Of a stretch of 64,000 bases of DNA, positions 52,061 to 60,702 are shown piece after piece (within the stretch, counting starts at the first letter, position 1; the number at the start of each line of letters is the position of its first letter). The stretch is from an uncultured Pelagibacteraceae bacterium (GTDB lineage Bacteria; Pseudomonadota; Alphaproteobacteria; Pelagibacterales; Pelagibacteraceae). The translations under genes and the position numbers were made by a program. The stretch is from NCBI GenBank assembly GCA_902576335.1, contig CACGVC010000001.1:1-64000 (forward strand), in the 5' to 3' direction. The notes beneath the pieces were generated by a model. It was not told the DNA's origin. It worked only from the letters and a program-made list of their open reading frames with translations, and made no database searches.

Positions 52061-53014
52061 ATGTCAGTTTTATTAATTGCAGAACATAACAATAAAGAAT
52101 TGAGGCCATTTACACTTAATGCAGCAACTGCAGCATCACATATAGATAATGATGTTCATGCTGTAATTATTGGACATAATTGTGAAGAAGCTGCTAAAGC
52201 ATTATCAAAATTAGAATTTGTTAAGAAAGTTATTCAAGTCGAAGCAGCTTACTACGAGAATTTTGTTGCTGAAAATTTTGCACCAGTAATTGTAAAATTA
52301 GCTGATAACTATTCACATATAATAAGTTCAGCAAACACTTTTGGTAAAAATTTAATGCCAAGAATTGCTGCTGCTCTAGATACATCTCAAATCAGTGATA
52401 TAACTAAAGTTATTGCTCCCGATACTTTTTTGCGACCAATTTATGCTGGAAATGCTTTTGCAACAGTAAAAAGTAAAGATACAAAAAAATGTGTAACTAT
52501 AAGACCAACATCGTTTGACGCTTGTGAAAGTTCTGGTGGATCAGCATCAATAGAAAAAGCTGAAGCCAGTGAGGAATTTTCAAAAACAAAGTTTGTAAAA
52601 AGAGAAGAGGTAAAATCGGATAGACCTGAACTTGGCACTGCTAGAGTTGTTGTATCAGGTGGAAGAGGAATGCAGAGTGGAGATAATTTTAAACTTATTA
52701 CTTCTTTAGCTGATAAATTAAATGCAGCAATAGGAGCATCTAGAGCAGCAGTTGATGCTGGATATATAAGTAACGATCACCAAGTTGGTCAAACAGGTAA
52801 AGTTGTTGTCCCAGATTTATATATTGCTGTTGGTATCTCAGGTGCTATTCAGCATTTAGCAGGAATGAAAGAAAGTAAAGTAATAGTGGCAATAAACAAA
52901 GACGGAGAAGCACCAATTTTTAGTGTTGCGGACTATGGTCTTGAAGCCGATCTTTTTGAAGCAGTTCCTCAATTCTTAGAGGAATTGAACAAATTAAACA
53001 CTATACAAAAATAA
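52061..53014 (+). CDS. etfA: electron transfer flavoprotein alpha subunit
   Basis: A 317-residue EtfA. The FAD domain is in the C-terminal half: ARVVVSGGRGMQSGDNFKL, then GASRAAVDAGYISNDHQVGQTGKVV and YIAVGISGAIQHLAGMKESK, all family hallmarks. The N-terminal domain starts VLLIAEHNNKEL. It follows etfB directly and precedes ETF-QO by 23 bases. Confidence 0.97.
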   Translation: MSVLLIAEHNNKELRPFTLNAATAASHIDNDVHAVIIGHNCEEAAKALSKLEFVKKVIQVEAAYYENFVAENFAPVIVKLADNYSHIISSANTFGKNLMPRIAAALDTSQISDITKVIAPDTFLRPIYAGNAFATVKSKDTKKCVTIRPTSFDACESSGGSASIEKAEASEEFSKTKFVKREEVKSDRPELGTARVVVSGGRGMQSGDNFKLITSLADKLNAAIGASRAAVDAGYISNDHQVGQTGKVVVPDLYIAVGISGAIQHLAGMKESKVIVAINKDGEAPIFSVADYGLEADLFEAVPQFLEELNKLNTIQK

Positions 53015-53037
53015 TATAATCTGTAAAAAATTAAATT

Positions 53038-54657
53038 ATGTCCAGAGAGACAATGGAATATGATATAGTGATTGTAGGTGGCGGTCCATCAGGCTTAGCT
53101 ACAGCTATAAAGTTAAAACAATTAAACTCAGAATTAAATATTTGCTTGTTAGAAAAAGCATCAGAAATTGGTGCCCATATTTTAAGTGGAAATGTATTTG
53201 AAACAAGAGCTTTAGATGAATTGATTCCTAACTGGAGAGAATTAAATTCACCCATTAAAACTAAAGTTACTAAAGAAAAATTTTTATTTTTAGGTAAAAA
53301 CAAATCATTAAGTTGGCCAACATGGTTATTACCAGCAGTTCAAAAAAATCACAAAAATTATATTATTAGTCTTGCAAACTTATGTAGATGGCTTGCAGAA
53401 CAAGCAGAAACCCTTGGCGTTGAAATTTTTCCCGGATTTCCAGCAAGCGAAATTTTATTTAATGAAGATGGTTCTGTAAAAGGTGTAGCAACTCAAGATA
53501 TGGGCATTGATAAAGAAGGAAACAAAAAAGATAGTTTTGAGCCAGGTATCGATTTATTGGGAAAGGTTACTGTTTTTGCAGAGGGTTGTAGAGGTCATTT
53601 AGGAAAACAATTAATTAAAAAATTTGAACTTGATAAAGATAAAGACCCACAACAATATGGAATAGGATTTAAAGAGATATGGGAAGTGGATGAAAAAAAT
53701 CACCAAGAGGGTTTGGTAATGCATACTGCTGGATGGCCATTAGATAACAGTACTTACGGAGGAAGCTTTATTTATCACGCAGAAAAAAAACAAATATTTT
53801 TAGGTTATGTAATTGGCTTAGATTATCAAAATCCACACTTATCTCCATTCGATGAGTTTCAAAGATTCAAAACACATCCTTCAATAAGAAAAATAATTGA
53901 GGGTGGAAAAAGAATTTCCTATGGTGCTAGAGCTTTAATTGAAGGTGGCTTCCAAAGTTTGCCAAAAATGTTTATGCCTGGTGCATTATTGATTGGGTGT
54001 GATGCAGGAACTTTAAATATGCCTAAGATAAAAGGATCGCATACCGCAATGAAAAGCGGAATAATTGCTGCAGAAGCAATTAATGACCATTTTAAAGATA
54101 ATAAAGAGCTATCAATTTTTGAGGAAAAATTAAAAAAAAGTTGGTTATACAAAGAACTTTATGAAGCAAGAAATGTTAAGCCTAGTTTTAGTTGGGGCTT
54201 AATTTTGGGAATTATTTTCACTGGAATTGACCAAATTTTGTTTCGAGGTAAATTACCATTTACATTAAAACACAAACATGCTGACCATCAAACATTAAAA
54301 CCAGCAAGTAAAATGCCAAAGATTGATTATCCTAAGCCAGATAACGTTATTACTTTTGATAAAACGAGTTCTGTTTATTTAACTGGGACAAACCATGTAG
54401 ATAATCAACCAGTTCATTTAAAACTTAAAGATCCATCATTACCAATTAACTATACATTAAATGAATATGATGAACCTGCACAAAGATATTGTCCAGCAGG
54501 TGTTTATGAAGTTCAAAAAGAAAATGGATCTAATAAATTTGTTATAAATTCTCAAAATTGTATTCATTGTAAAACTTGTGATATAAAAGAACCCTCACAA
54601 AATATAACTTGGGTAACACCAGAGGGTGGGGGCGGCCCTAAATATGGGAATATGTAA
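53038..54657 (+). CDS. electron transfer flavoprotein-ubiquinone oxidoreductase
   Basis: A 539-residue membrane-associated flavo-iron-sulfur protein that passes electrons from ETF to ubiquinone. The FAD fold is VIVGGGPSGLATAIKL near residue 11. IEGGFQSLPKMFMPGALLIGCDAGTLNMPKIKG-type segments lie mid-protein. The C-terminal [4Fe-4S] cysteines are in YCPAGVYE and NCIHCKTCDIK, followed by the ending TPEGGGGPKY. It completes the dehydrogenase-ETF-quinone chain of this operon. It abuts the convergent DUF2237 gene. Confidence 0.96.
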   Translation: MSRETMEYDIVIVGGGPSGLATAIKLKQLNSELNICLLEKASEIGAHILSGNVFETRALDELIPNWRELNSPIKTKVTKEKFLFLGKNKSLSWPTWLLPAVQKNHKNYIISLANLCRWLAEQAETLGVEIFPGFPASEILFNEDGSVKGVATQDMGIDKEGNKKDSFEPGIDLLGKVTVFAEGCRGHLGKQLIKKFELDKDKDPQQYGIGFKEIWEVDEKNHQEGLVMHTAGWPLDNSTYGGSFIYHAEKKQIFLGYVIGLDYQNPHLSPFDEFQRFKTHPSIRKIIEGGKRISYGARALIEGGFQSLPKMFMPGALLIGCDAGTLNMPKIKGSHTAMKSGIIAAEAINDHFKDNKELSIFEEKLKKSWLYKELYEARNVKPSFSWGLILGIIFTGIDQILFRGKLPFTLKHKHADHQTLKPASKMPKIDYPKPDNVITFDKTSSVYLTGTNHVDNQPVHLKLKDPSLPINYTLNEYDEPAQRYCPAGVYEVQKENGSNKFVINSQNCIHCKTCDIKEPSQNITWVTPEGGGGPKYGNM

Positions 54658-55023
54658 TTAAGACAAATCTATTGCAAATTTTTTTAAAGTTTCGATAGGT
54701 AAAATTTTCAGAGTATTTTCATGTGTGCTTTTTAGATAAATTGGACAACCTTTACCAGCTTCAACAGCTCTTGCATACCAGGTAGCACATACACACCATC
54801 CATCTCCATCCTTCAAACCAGGAAAACCGTATTCCGGATGTGGCGTAATTAAATCGTTACCAGCTTCTTTGCACCATTCTAAAAATTCGTTTGTTACTTT
54901 TGCACAAACGGTGTGTAAACCTCTATCATTTTCATCAGTGTTACAACAGCCATCTCTATACCATCCAGTAAGTGGATCCAATGAACAACTTTCTAAATTT
55001 TCACCCAAAACATTTTTTTGCAT
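54658..55023 (-). CDS. DUF2237 family protein
   Basis: A 121-residue cysteine-rich cytoplasmic protein of the DUF2237 family: CSLDPLTGWYRDGCCNTDENDRG near the N-terminus and GWCVCATWYARAVEAGKGCPIYLKSTH in the middle are its hallmark segments. The function of the family is unknown. I chose ATG 55023; a TTG 12 bases earlier would overlap the upstream gene. It is the last gene of a minus-strand run hisI, oxygenase, oxygenase, DUF2237. Confidence 0.85.
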   Translation of the reverse strand: MQKNVLGENLESCSLDPLTGWYRDGCCNTDENDRGLHTVCAKVTNEFLEWCKEAGNDLITPHPEYGFPGLKDGDGWCVCATWYARAVEAGKGCPIYLKSTHENTLKILPIETLKKFAIDLS

Positions 55024-55027
55024 TGAT

Positions 55028-55660
55028 TTATCCAAATATATTAAAAATTTTATTATCTATAAGTCCATTGAACGAAATTGAGCGTCTTTCCTCTTTTGTT
55101 CCTTTAAAAGGATAAACAGTATGCATCAAATAATGTGGAAAAAAGTAAAAGTCCCCAACCTTTGGTTCTATAGGAAACCTACACTGGGACAAAAACATTC
55201 TATTTCCATGAATTAACTCTAAGTTTCCACCTCTATAATCTTTTTTATTGTCTTGAAAATGTTTACCAAAAGTTTCTGGTAATTTTAGAAAACCCGCACC
55301 CGATATATGACCTGAATGCCAATGTACTGGATTATATTCATTTTCAAATTGTCTAACAACCCAGGTTTCAATTAATTTAAATTCAGAGATTTTTTTCCCT
55401 GTATCTTTATAAATCCACTGTGCGACAGAGTCCCCTAGGAATTTTAACCATCCACTTTCTTCAACAGTCTTTTTGTCTAATCTAAATTCTTGTTTAACAT
55501 CTCCGACAAGGCCCTTACCGACATCAAGATTTTTTGATTGTTCTTTGTCCTCTATAGTATTGTCAATAAATTTGTTTAGGTGATTTAAAAGATTTTCTGG
55601 AATTTTTACCTTAAAAATTGAGGGACCAAAAATTCTTATTAATCCATAATCATAATTCAT
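55028..55660 (-). CDS. 2-oxoglutarate/Fe(II) oxygenase-like protein, copy 2
   Basis: A 210-residue protein resembling the 2OG-FeII_Oxy_5 group. Candidate iron ligands are in NPVHWHSGHISG (H113, H115, H118) and the distal H180 in YLMHTVYPF, with an ERRSISFN segment near 191-198 in the place of the 2OG-binding Arg. The residue pattern around the metal site is unusual (HxHxxH, no obvious HxD), so activity is not assured. It is a clear paralogue of the preceding gene at 55692, about 31 bases away. Such proteins may modify a small molecule or a phage/host product; substrate unknown. Confidence 0.68.
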   Translation of the reverse strand: MNYDYGLIRIFGPSIFKVKIPENLLNHLNKFIDNTIEDKEQSKNLDVGKGLVGDVKQEFRLDKKTVEESGWLKFLGDSVAQWIYKDTGKKISEFKLIETWVVRQFENEYNPVHWHSGHISGAGFLKLPETFGKHFQDNKKDYRGGNLELIHGNRMFLSQCRFPIEPKVGDFYFFPHYLMHTVYPFKGTKEERRSISFNGLIDNKIFNIFG

Positions 55661-55691
55661 AATAATCTAACTATTAGAAAGAAATATCTTA

Positions 55692-56333
55692 CTATTTTCC
55701 GTAAACATTATAAACATTTTCATCTATATCAGCATTGAATGAGACAGACCTTCTCTCTTCATCTGAGTCTTTGAAAGGGTAAACTGTATGCATTAAGTAA
55801 TTAGGAAAAAAGTAAAATTCACCAACTTTAGGTTTAACTTTAAAAAGAGAATTACTTAAAAACTGCCTTGAACCATGAATTAATTCCAATCTGCCATTTG
55901 GATTTGATTTTTTATTTGATTGTGGTGAGCTACCAAAATTTTCAGGTACCTTTAAATAACCTACACCAGAAATATGGCCAGAATGCCAATGGGTCGGATT
56001 ATATTCATTTTTAAACTGTCTAACTATCCAAGAGTCTCTTAAAGAAAAATTTTTTACAGGGATACCACTACTTTTCTCTACCCAAGTTGATACACATTTA
56101 CCTAAAAATTCCATCCAACCTGATGTCTCACAAAATGGTCTATCTAATATAAATTCTTGAGTAACCTGACCGGCTAATTTATTTCCATGATTTTGAGCGA
56201 TAGATTTTTTTTCGTCTTTTATAATATTGTCAACATAATCATTTAATTTTGTGATCATTTCATCTGGAATGTTTGCTTTAGCTATGGATGGTCCAAATGG
56301 CTTTGCAATTTGAATTTGAATATTTTTATCCAT
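55692..56333 (-). CDS. 2-oxoglutarate/Fe(II) oxygenase-like protein, copy 1
   Basis: A 213-residue paralogue of the next gene: the shared blocks are FGPSI near the start, VTQEFILDR versus VKQEFRLDK, NPTHWHSGHISGVGYLKVPE (H115, H117, H120) and FFPNYLMHTVYPF with ERRSVSFN. Both copies keep the full set of candidate metal-site residues, so neither looks like a pseudogene. It begins three bases after hisI, giving it an operon link to histidine synthesis that is probably only positional. A tandem duplication in a streamlined genome is notable. Confidence 0.68.
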   Translation of the reverse strand: MDKNIQIQIAKPFGPSIAKANIPDEMITKLNDYVDNIIKDEKKSIAQNHGNKLAGQVTQEFILDRPFCETSGWMEFLGKCVSTWVEKSSGIPVKNFSLRDSWIVRQFKNEYNPTHWHSGHISGVGYLKVPENFGSSPQSNKKSNPNGRLELIHGSRQFLSNSLFKVKPKVGEFYFFPNYLMHTVYPFKDSDEERRSVSFNADIDENVYNVYGK

Positions 56334-56336
56334 TTA

Positions 56337-56804
56337 TTAAATTTTTGTAGGATTAGGTTGCCCTTTATATACTTCTTTAGGGTCAAATTTTTTTTCTTTT
56401 TCTAAAAATTTCATTTTTACTTCTCTACCATTATGAATTATTCCTAAAGGTATAGATCTATAAAAGCAAGATCTATATCCAACATGACAGCTTGCTCCCT
56501 TACCAATATCAACAGTCAACCAAATAGAGTCCTGATCATCATCAATGCGAATTTCTTTTACTTTTTGAACAAATCCACTAGTCTTACCTTTGTGCCAAAT
56601 AGCTTTTCTTGATCTGCTAAAATAATGAGCTTCTCTACTTTCAATAGTTTTTTTTAAAGCTTCTACATTCATATAACCATGCATAAGAATATCCTTAGTT
56701 TTATCGCACATTGTAATTACAGGAATTAAACCATCATTATCAAATTTTGGAGAAAGAAGATTTCCTTCTTCAATTTCAAGGACATTTTCTCTTTTTTTGA
56801 ACAT
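56337..56804 (-). CDS. hisI: phosphoribosyl-AMP cyclohydrolase
   Basis: A 155-residue monofunctional HisI of histidine synthesis that opens the adenine ring of PR-AMP. Typical segments are LMHGYMNVEALKKTIES, HYFSRSRKAIWHKGKTSGF and the metal site DIGKGASCHVGYRSCFYRSI. The length exceeds minimal HisI (about 110-130) by a short C-terminal tail. It is divergent from folE with a 76-base gap and heads the minus-strand run. Confidence 0.95.
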   Translation of the reverse strand: MFKKRENVLEIEEGNLLSPKFDNDGLIPVITMCDKTKDILMHGYMNVEALKKTIESREAHYFSRSRKAIWHKGKTSGFVQKVKEIRIDDDQDSIWLTVDIGKGASCHVGYRSCFYRSIPLGIIHNGREVKMKFLEKEKKFDPKEVYKGQPNPTKI

Positions 56805-56880
56805 ATAAGGTAATTATGTAGCATATATCTCAATATATTAAATATTTTAAAAATATAGATTTATAGGTATAAAACTGGCA

Positions 56881-57495
56881 ATGAAACTTGTTAAAAATAA
56901 TAACGAAGAACAAAAAACTAAAATTGTATCCGATAAGGACGCTGAAGAAGCTTTTAAAACAATTTTACAATGGATAGGTGAAGATCCCAATAGAGAGGGT
57001 TTATTGGAAACACCTAAAAGAGTAGTTAAAGCTTTTAAGGAATATTTCAAAGGATACAAAGAGGATCCAAACTTAGTATTAGACAAAACTTTTGGAGATG
57101 TCGAAGGCTATGATGATATGGTTGTTCAAAAAAATATATCAGTTCAAAGTCATTGCGAGCATCATATGGCACCAATTATTGGAAAAGCTCATGTAGCTTA
57201 TATTCCAAGAGACAGGGTGGTAGGACTAAGTAAATTAGCAAGAGTAGTAGAAGTTTTTTCTAAAAGATTGCAAACACAAGAAAGATTAACCATGCAGATT
57301 GCGAATACACTTATGAAATCTTTAGATGCAAAAGGTGTAGCTGTGACTATCGATTCAACTCATCAGTGTATGACAATGAGAGGAATTAAAAAAGAACAAG
57401 CTTCAACAGTGACGAATTATTATTTAGGTCAGTTCAAAGAGGATCTAAGCTATCAAAATAGGTACTTAAGATTTATAAGCACCCAAAAAGAGTAA
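56881..57495 (+). CDS. folE: GTP cyclohydrolase I
   Basis: A 204-residue FolE, first enzyme of folate/pterin synthesis. Zinc site residues lie in SHCEHHMAP (Cys/His) and in STHQCMTMRG (Cys), and GLSKLARVVEVFSKRLQTQE is a family hallmark. A supply of THF is needed by the demethylase genes of the window. It is followed one base later by the AcuI-type gene. Confidence 0.96.
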   Translation: MKLVKNNNEEQKTKIVSDKDAEEAFKTILQWIGEDPNREGLLETPKRVVKAFKEYFKGYKEDPNLVLDKTFGDVEGYDDMVVQKNISVQSHCEHHMAPIIGKAHVAYIPRDRVVGLSKLARVVEVFSKRLQTQERLTMQIANTLMKSLDAKGVAVTIDSTHQCMTMRGIKKEQASTVTNYYLGQFKEDLSYQNRYLRFISTQKE

Positions 57496-57496
57496 A

Positions 57497-58498
57497 GTGT
57501 CTGATCAATTTAAAGCATTAATATTAAATCAAGAAGGTGACAAGTTCACAAGGGAAGTAAAATCAATTGATAAAAGTTTTTTAAAACATGGTGATGTAAC
57601 TATCAAAGTAGATTACTCAGACCTAAACTTTAAAGATGGAATGATCCTTAAAAATGGTGGAAGATTAGTTAAAGAATTTCCTCATATTCCTGGAATTGAT
57701 TTTTCAGGCACTGTTCTAGAAAGTGAAAATTCAAAATTTAAATCAGGTGACGAAATAATTTTGACTGGTTTTAGAGTTGGGGAAATTTTCTACGGTGGTT
57801 ATTCCCAAATTGCAAAAGTTAATGGAGATTTTTTAGTTAAAAAACCAACTGGTTTATCGTCAAGGCAAGCAATGATATTAGGCACAGCAGGTTTTACATC
57901 TTTGATGGCAGCATTTGCAATTAAGGCTAGAGAAGAAATTCTATTAGGTGAAAAAGTAAAAGATGTTTTGGTAACAGGAGCATCTGGAGGAGTGGGCAGT
58001 ATTGCTGTAATGATTTTAAATAATATGGGGTATGAGGTTACTGCTGTTTCTGGAAAAGAATCTAAAGCTGATTATTTAAAATCTTTAGGTGCAAAAAACG
58101 TTATAAATAGGGCAGAATTTGATAAAGACCCAAAACTAATTGATAAAGGTTTATGGGATGGAGTAGTTGATACAGTTGGTGGAAAAATTTTAGCTAATGC
58201 GATTGTTCAAACAAATTCTAATGGAATTATTGCGGTATGTGGTAATGCAAGCACGAATGAACTTAATACAAATGTAATCCCATTTATGTTAAGAGGAATA
58301 AAACTTTGGGGTATGGACTCTGCTAATTGTAGCATTCGAAGAAGAGAATTTATTTGGGGAGAAGCCTCAAAATTAATTGATTTTGATTTATTAGAAAAAT
58401 CTATTCAAACGGTAAACTTGGAGGAGTTAATTGAAACTTATCCTAAGATATTAAAAGGTGAAATTTCAGGAAGAGTTTTAGTAGATTTAAACAAATAA
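57497..58498 (+). CDS. acuI: acrylyl-CoA reductase/quinone oxidoreductase (AcuI/YhdH family)
   Basis: A 333-residue MDR-superfamily NADPH reductase. The opening FKALILNQEGD, then DYSDLNFKDGMILKNGG and FPHIPGIDFSGTV, are typical of YhdH/AcuI; the NADPH loop is VTGASGGVGSIAVMIL (about residues 157-172). AcuI detoxifies acryloyl-CoA to propionyl-CoA, a product of DMSP cleavage; YhdH members may act on other enones. The start is GTG one base after the folE stop. A LysR gene overlaps its stop (TAATG). The DMSP link is inference. Confidence 0.82.
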   Translation: MSDQFKALILNQEGDKFTREVKSIDKSFLKHGDVTIKVDYSDLNFKDGMILKNGGRLVKEFPHIPGIDFSGTVLESENSKFKSGDEIILTGFRVGEIFYGGYSQIAKVNGDFLVKKPTGLSSRQAMILGTAGFTSLMAAFAIKAREEILLGEKVKDVLVTGASGGVGSIAVMILNNMGYEVTAVSGKESKADYLKSLGAKNVINRAEFDKDPKLIDKGLWDGVVDTVGGKILANAIVQTNSNGIIAVCGNASTNELNTNVIPFMLRGIKLWGMDSANCSIRRREFIWGEASKLIDFDLLEKSIQTVNLEELIETYPKILKGEISGRVLVDLNK

Positions 58499-59391
58499 TG
58501 GACTGGGACAAATTAAAGATTTTTCATGCAGTAGCTGAGGCTGGAAGTTTTACAAATGCAACAATCAATTTAAACTTAAGTCAATCGGCTATTAGCCGGC
58601 AAATTCAATCATTAGAGCAAGATTTACAAGTTCAATTATTCGAAAGACATGCGAGAGGCCTTACTCTTACAGAAAATGGTGAGTACGTTTTTAAAACAGC
58701 TCATGAAGTCATAAGTAAATTAAAAGAGGTAGAAACCACCTTAGGGGATCAAAAAAACAAGCCAAGTGGAAAATTAACCATTACGACGGTAAGAAGTTTT
58801 GGTACTCATTGGTTAACACCAAGAATTCAAGAATTTATGAGATTAAATCCTGATATAGAGATTGAGCTTATTTTTGAGGATAAAGAGCTAGATTTAAGTA
58901 CCAGACAAGCAGATATTGGCATTTTTATGCGAAGACCAAAACAATTAAACTATATTCAAAAAAAATTGGTAGATTTGAAATATTATATTTATGGTTCTAA
59001 CAGGTATTTAGAGAAAAACGGCATGCCTAAGTCAATAAATGACTTAAACAAACATAAATTTATTTCTTTTGGGAGAGGAGCTCCTTCTCCAGTTTATAAT
59101 CCAGATTGGGTATTAAAATTAGGGATGCCTGAGGGCAAAAAAAGAAAACCAATTATGAAGGTAAATAGTGTAATGGGTCTATTACTTGCTGTTGAAACGG
59201 GTGTTGGATTAGCCGCTTTACCAGAATATTTAGTAAGTGACTCCAATAAGGTAATTAAAGTTTTACCTAAATCTGAGGGCCCAATAACAGAAGCTCATTT
59301 CGTATATCCCCAATCACTAAAAAATACTGCAAGAGTTCAAGCTTTTAGAAATTTTTTATTTAGCAAAATAGGCGACTGGAAATCGTCATAG
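58498..59391 (+). CDS. LysR-family transcriptional regulator
   Basis: A 297-residue LysR regulator. The N-terminal winged helix-turn-helix covers residues 1-60 (AVAEAGSFTNATINLNLSQSA is the HTH core region), then the co-inducer domain from about 90 on with LTITTVRSFGTHWLTPRI. The general style is GcvA-like, but the ligand is unknown. It overlaps acuI by one base, so it is likely co-transcribed and may regulate that gene or the adjacent iron operon. Confidence 0.88.
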   Translation: MDWDKLKIFHAVAEAGSFTNATINLNLSQSAISRQIQSLEQDLQVQLFERHARGLTLTENGEYVFKTAHEVISKLKEVETTLGDQKNKPSGKLTITTVRSFGTHWLTPRIQEFMRLNPDIEIELIFEDKELDLSTRQADIGIFMRRPKQLNYIQKKLVDLKYYIYGSNRYLEKNGMPKSINDLNKHKFISFGRGAPSPVYNPDWVLKLGMPEGKKRKPIMKVNSVMGLLLAVETGVGLAALPEYLVSDSNKVIKVLPKSEGPITEAHFVYPQSLKNTARVQAFRNFLFSKIGDWKSS

Positions 59392-59408
59392 CCTGCGACA
59401 CTATTGCG

Positions 59409-59455
59409 ATTGATAATCATTATCAATGAGAATAGTTCTCATTCTCATTAAGAAT
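59409..59455. promoter_or_regulatory. tandem Fur-type iron boxes ahead of the iron transporter
   Basis: ATTGATAATCATTATCAAT (59409-59427) is a 9-1-9 palindrome containing the exact 7-1-7 Fur core TGATAAT-N-ATTATCA. It overlaps a second site, AATGAGAATAGTTCTCATT (59425-59443), 8 of 9 paired, and a weaker ATTCT/AGAAT repeat follows (59441-59455). This is a classical extended array for an iron-dependent repressor (Fur or a relative), directly before an iron(III) binding-protein gene. Confidence 0.85.
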
Positions 59456-59487
59456 CATGCGGAAGAACATAAAAAAACGGAGAATAT

Positions 59488-60519
59488 ATGAGGAATGTAA
59501 TATCAACATTTACGTTAGTCCTCTCGATAATTGCATCATCATTCGCAATTGCAGAAGAGGTTAATGTTTTTAACGCAAGACACTATAAAGCAGACTCTGA
59601 ACTTTATTCAAAATTTACAAATAAGACTGGAATTAAAGTCAATTTGATAAACGGAAAATCGGGTGCTTTAGAAAAAAGAATAATAAGTGAGGGTGCAGAC
59701 TCTTCTGCTGATCTATACATTACGGCAGATGCAGGTAGATGTGGTGCCATGGATGCAAAAGGTACACTTCAAGGTGGTCTAACGTCTAAAGCTATTAAAG
59801 ATGCAGTTCCAAAAAGTTTTAGAACAAACAAGTGGGTTGGAATCGCAAAAAGAGCTAGGATAATTTATTATTCACCTGAAAGAGTTACTGGTGCAGAATT
59901 ATCTGGAATGACTTATGAGGGTTTAGCTGATCCCAAGTGGAGAGGTAGGCTGGTAATAAGAAAATCAAGTAACATTTATAATAAATCTCTTGTTGCTTCA
60001 TTAATTAAAAATAATGGAAAAGCTGCAACAGCCGCATGGGCGGAAGGAGTTGTTGCTAATATGGCAAGAACACCGACAGGCAATGATAGAGCACAAATAA
60101 TGGCAGTAGCAGCTGGTGAGGCTGATATTGCTGTAGCTAACACATACTACTTAGCTTTGATGTTATCAGGTAAAAAGGGTGTAGAACAACAAGAGGCTGC
60201 AAAAAAAGTTAAAGCGTTCTTTCCTAATCAAAATGATAGAGGAACACACATGAACGTAAGTTGCGCAGCTCTAGTAAAAGGTGCTCCTAACAAAGGCAAC
60301 GCTGTTAAACTCGTAGAGTTTTTATTAACTCCAGAGTCTCAAGAGCATTTTACAAATAATACTTTTGAGTTTCCAATGATTGACGGTGTTTCGCCAAGTC
60401 CATTAGTAGTTAATAACTTAGGGTTAGATTTCAAACAAGACATGAAAACTAATCTCGCTTCTTATGGAAAAAATCAAGCTGATGCAGTGGAAGTAATGAC
60501 GGCTGCTGGTTGGAAGTAA
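59488..60519 (+). CDS. iron(III) ABC transporter periplasmic binding protein (FutA/FbpA-like)
   Basis: A 343-residue secreted ferric-binding protein. Residues 1-22 are a signal peptide (ends AIA), then EVNVFNARHYKADSEL, the FutA-like start with H32/Y33. The paired tyrosines Y220/Y221 (ANTYYLAL) match the iron-binding tyrosine pair, and CGAMDAKG (C85 region) and NVSCAALVKG contain a possible disulfide pair. Its start has a GGAG site. Tandem Fur boxes sit upstream and the permease/ATPase downstream, so the role is confident, though whether it takes bare ferric ion or a chelate is not. Confidence 0.92.
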   Translation: MRNVISTFTLVLSIIASSFAIAEEVNVFNARHYKADSELYSKFTNKTGIKVNLINGKSGALEKRIISEGADSSADLYITADAGRCGAMDAKGTLQGGLTSKAIKDAVPKSFRTNKWVGIAKRARIIYYSPERVTGAELSGMTYEGLADPKWRGRLVIRKSSNIYNKSLVASLIKNNGKAATAAWAEGVVANMARTPTGNDRAQIMAVAAGEADIAVANTYYLALMLSGKKGVEQQEAAKKVKAFFPNQNDRGTHMNVSCAALVKGAPNKGNAVKLVEFLLTPESQEHFTNNTFEFPMIDGVSPSPLVVNNLGLDFKQDMKTNLASYGKNQADAVEVMTAAGWK

Positions 60520-60521
60520 CA

Positions 60522-60692
60522 ATGAGAGAAAGAAAGAAATTTATATCAGATATTGATTACAATAAATCTTCTAAGGCATGTTCACCATGTAATTTAGAGT
60601 GTAAAAAAATCGATAAAAGAGTAAATAATAGAAAACTTTCAGAATTAAGTGCTAAGGAGGTTCCGTATATCCTAAAAGTATTTGATCTTTAA
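60522..60692 (+). CDS. 56-residue cysteine-motif protein inside the iron operon
   Basis: The frame starts at ATG 60522, two bases after the binding-protein stop. It is basic and hydrophilic with C20-x2-C23-x3-C27 (ACSPCNLEC) and a C-terminal ELSAKEVPYILKVFDL; no signal peptide. I do not recognise the family. Its place between binding protein and permease suggests it is expressed under iron limitation and could bind a metal or sulfur cofactor, but this is inference. Confidence 0.55.
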   Translation: MRERKKFISDIDYNKSSKACSPCNLECKKIDKRVNNRKLSELSAKEVPYILKVFDL

Positions 60693-60702
60693 ATTTTCTG
60701 GA

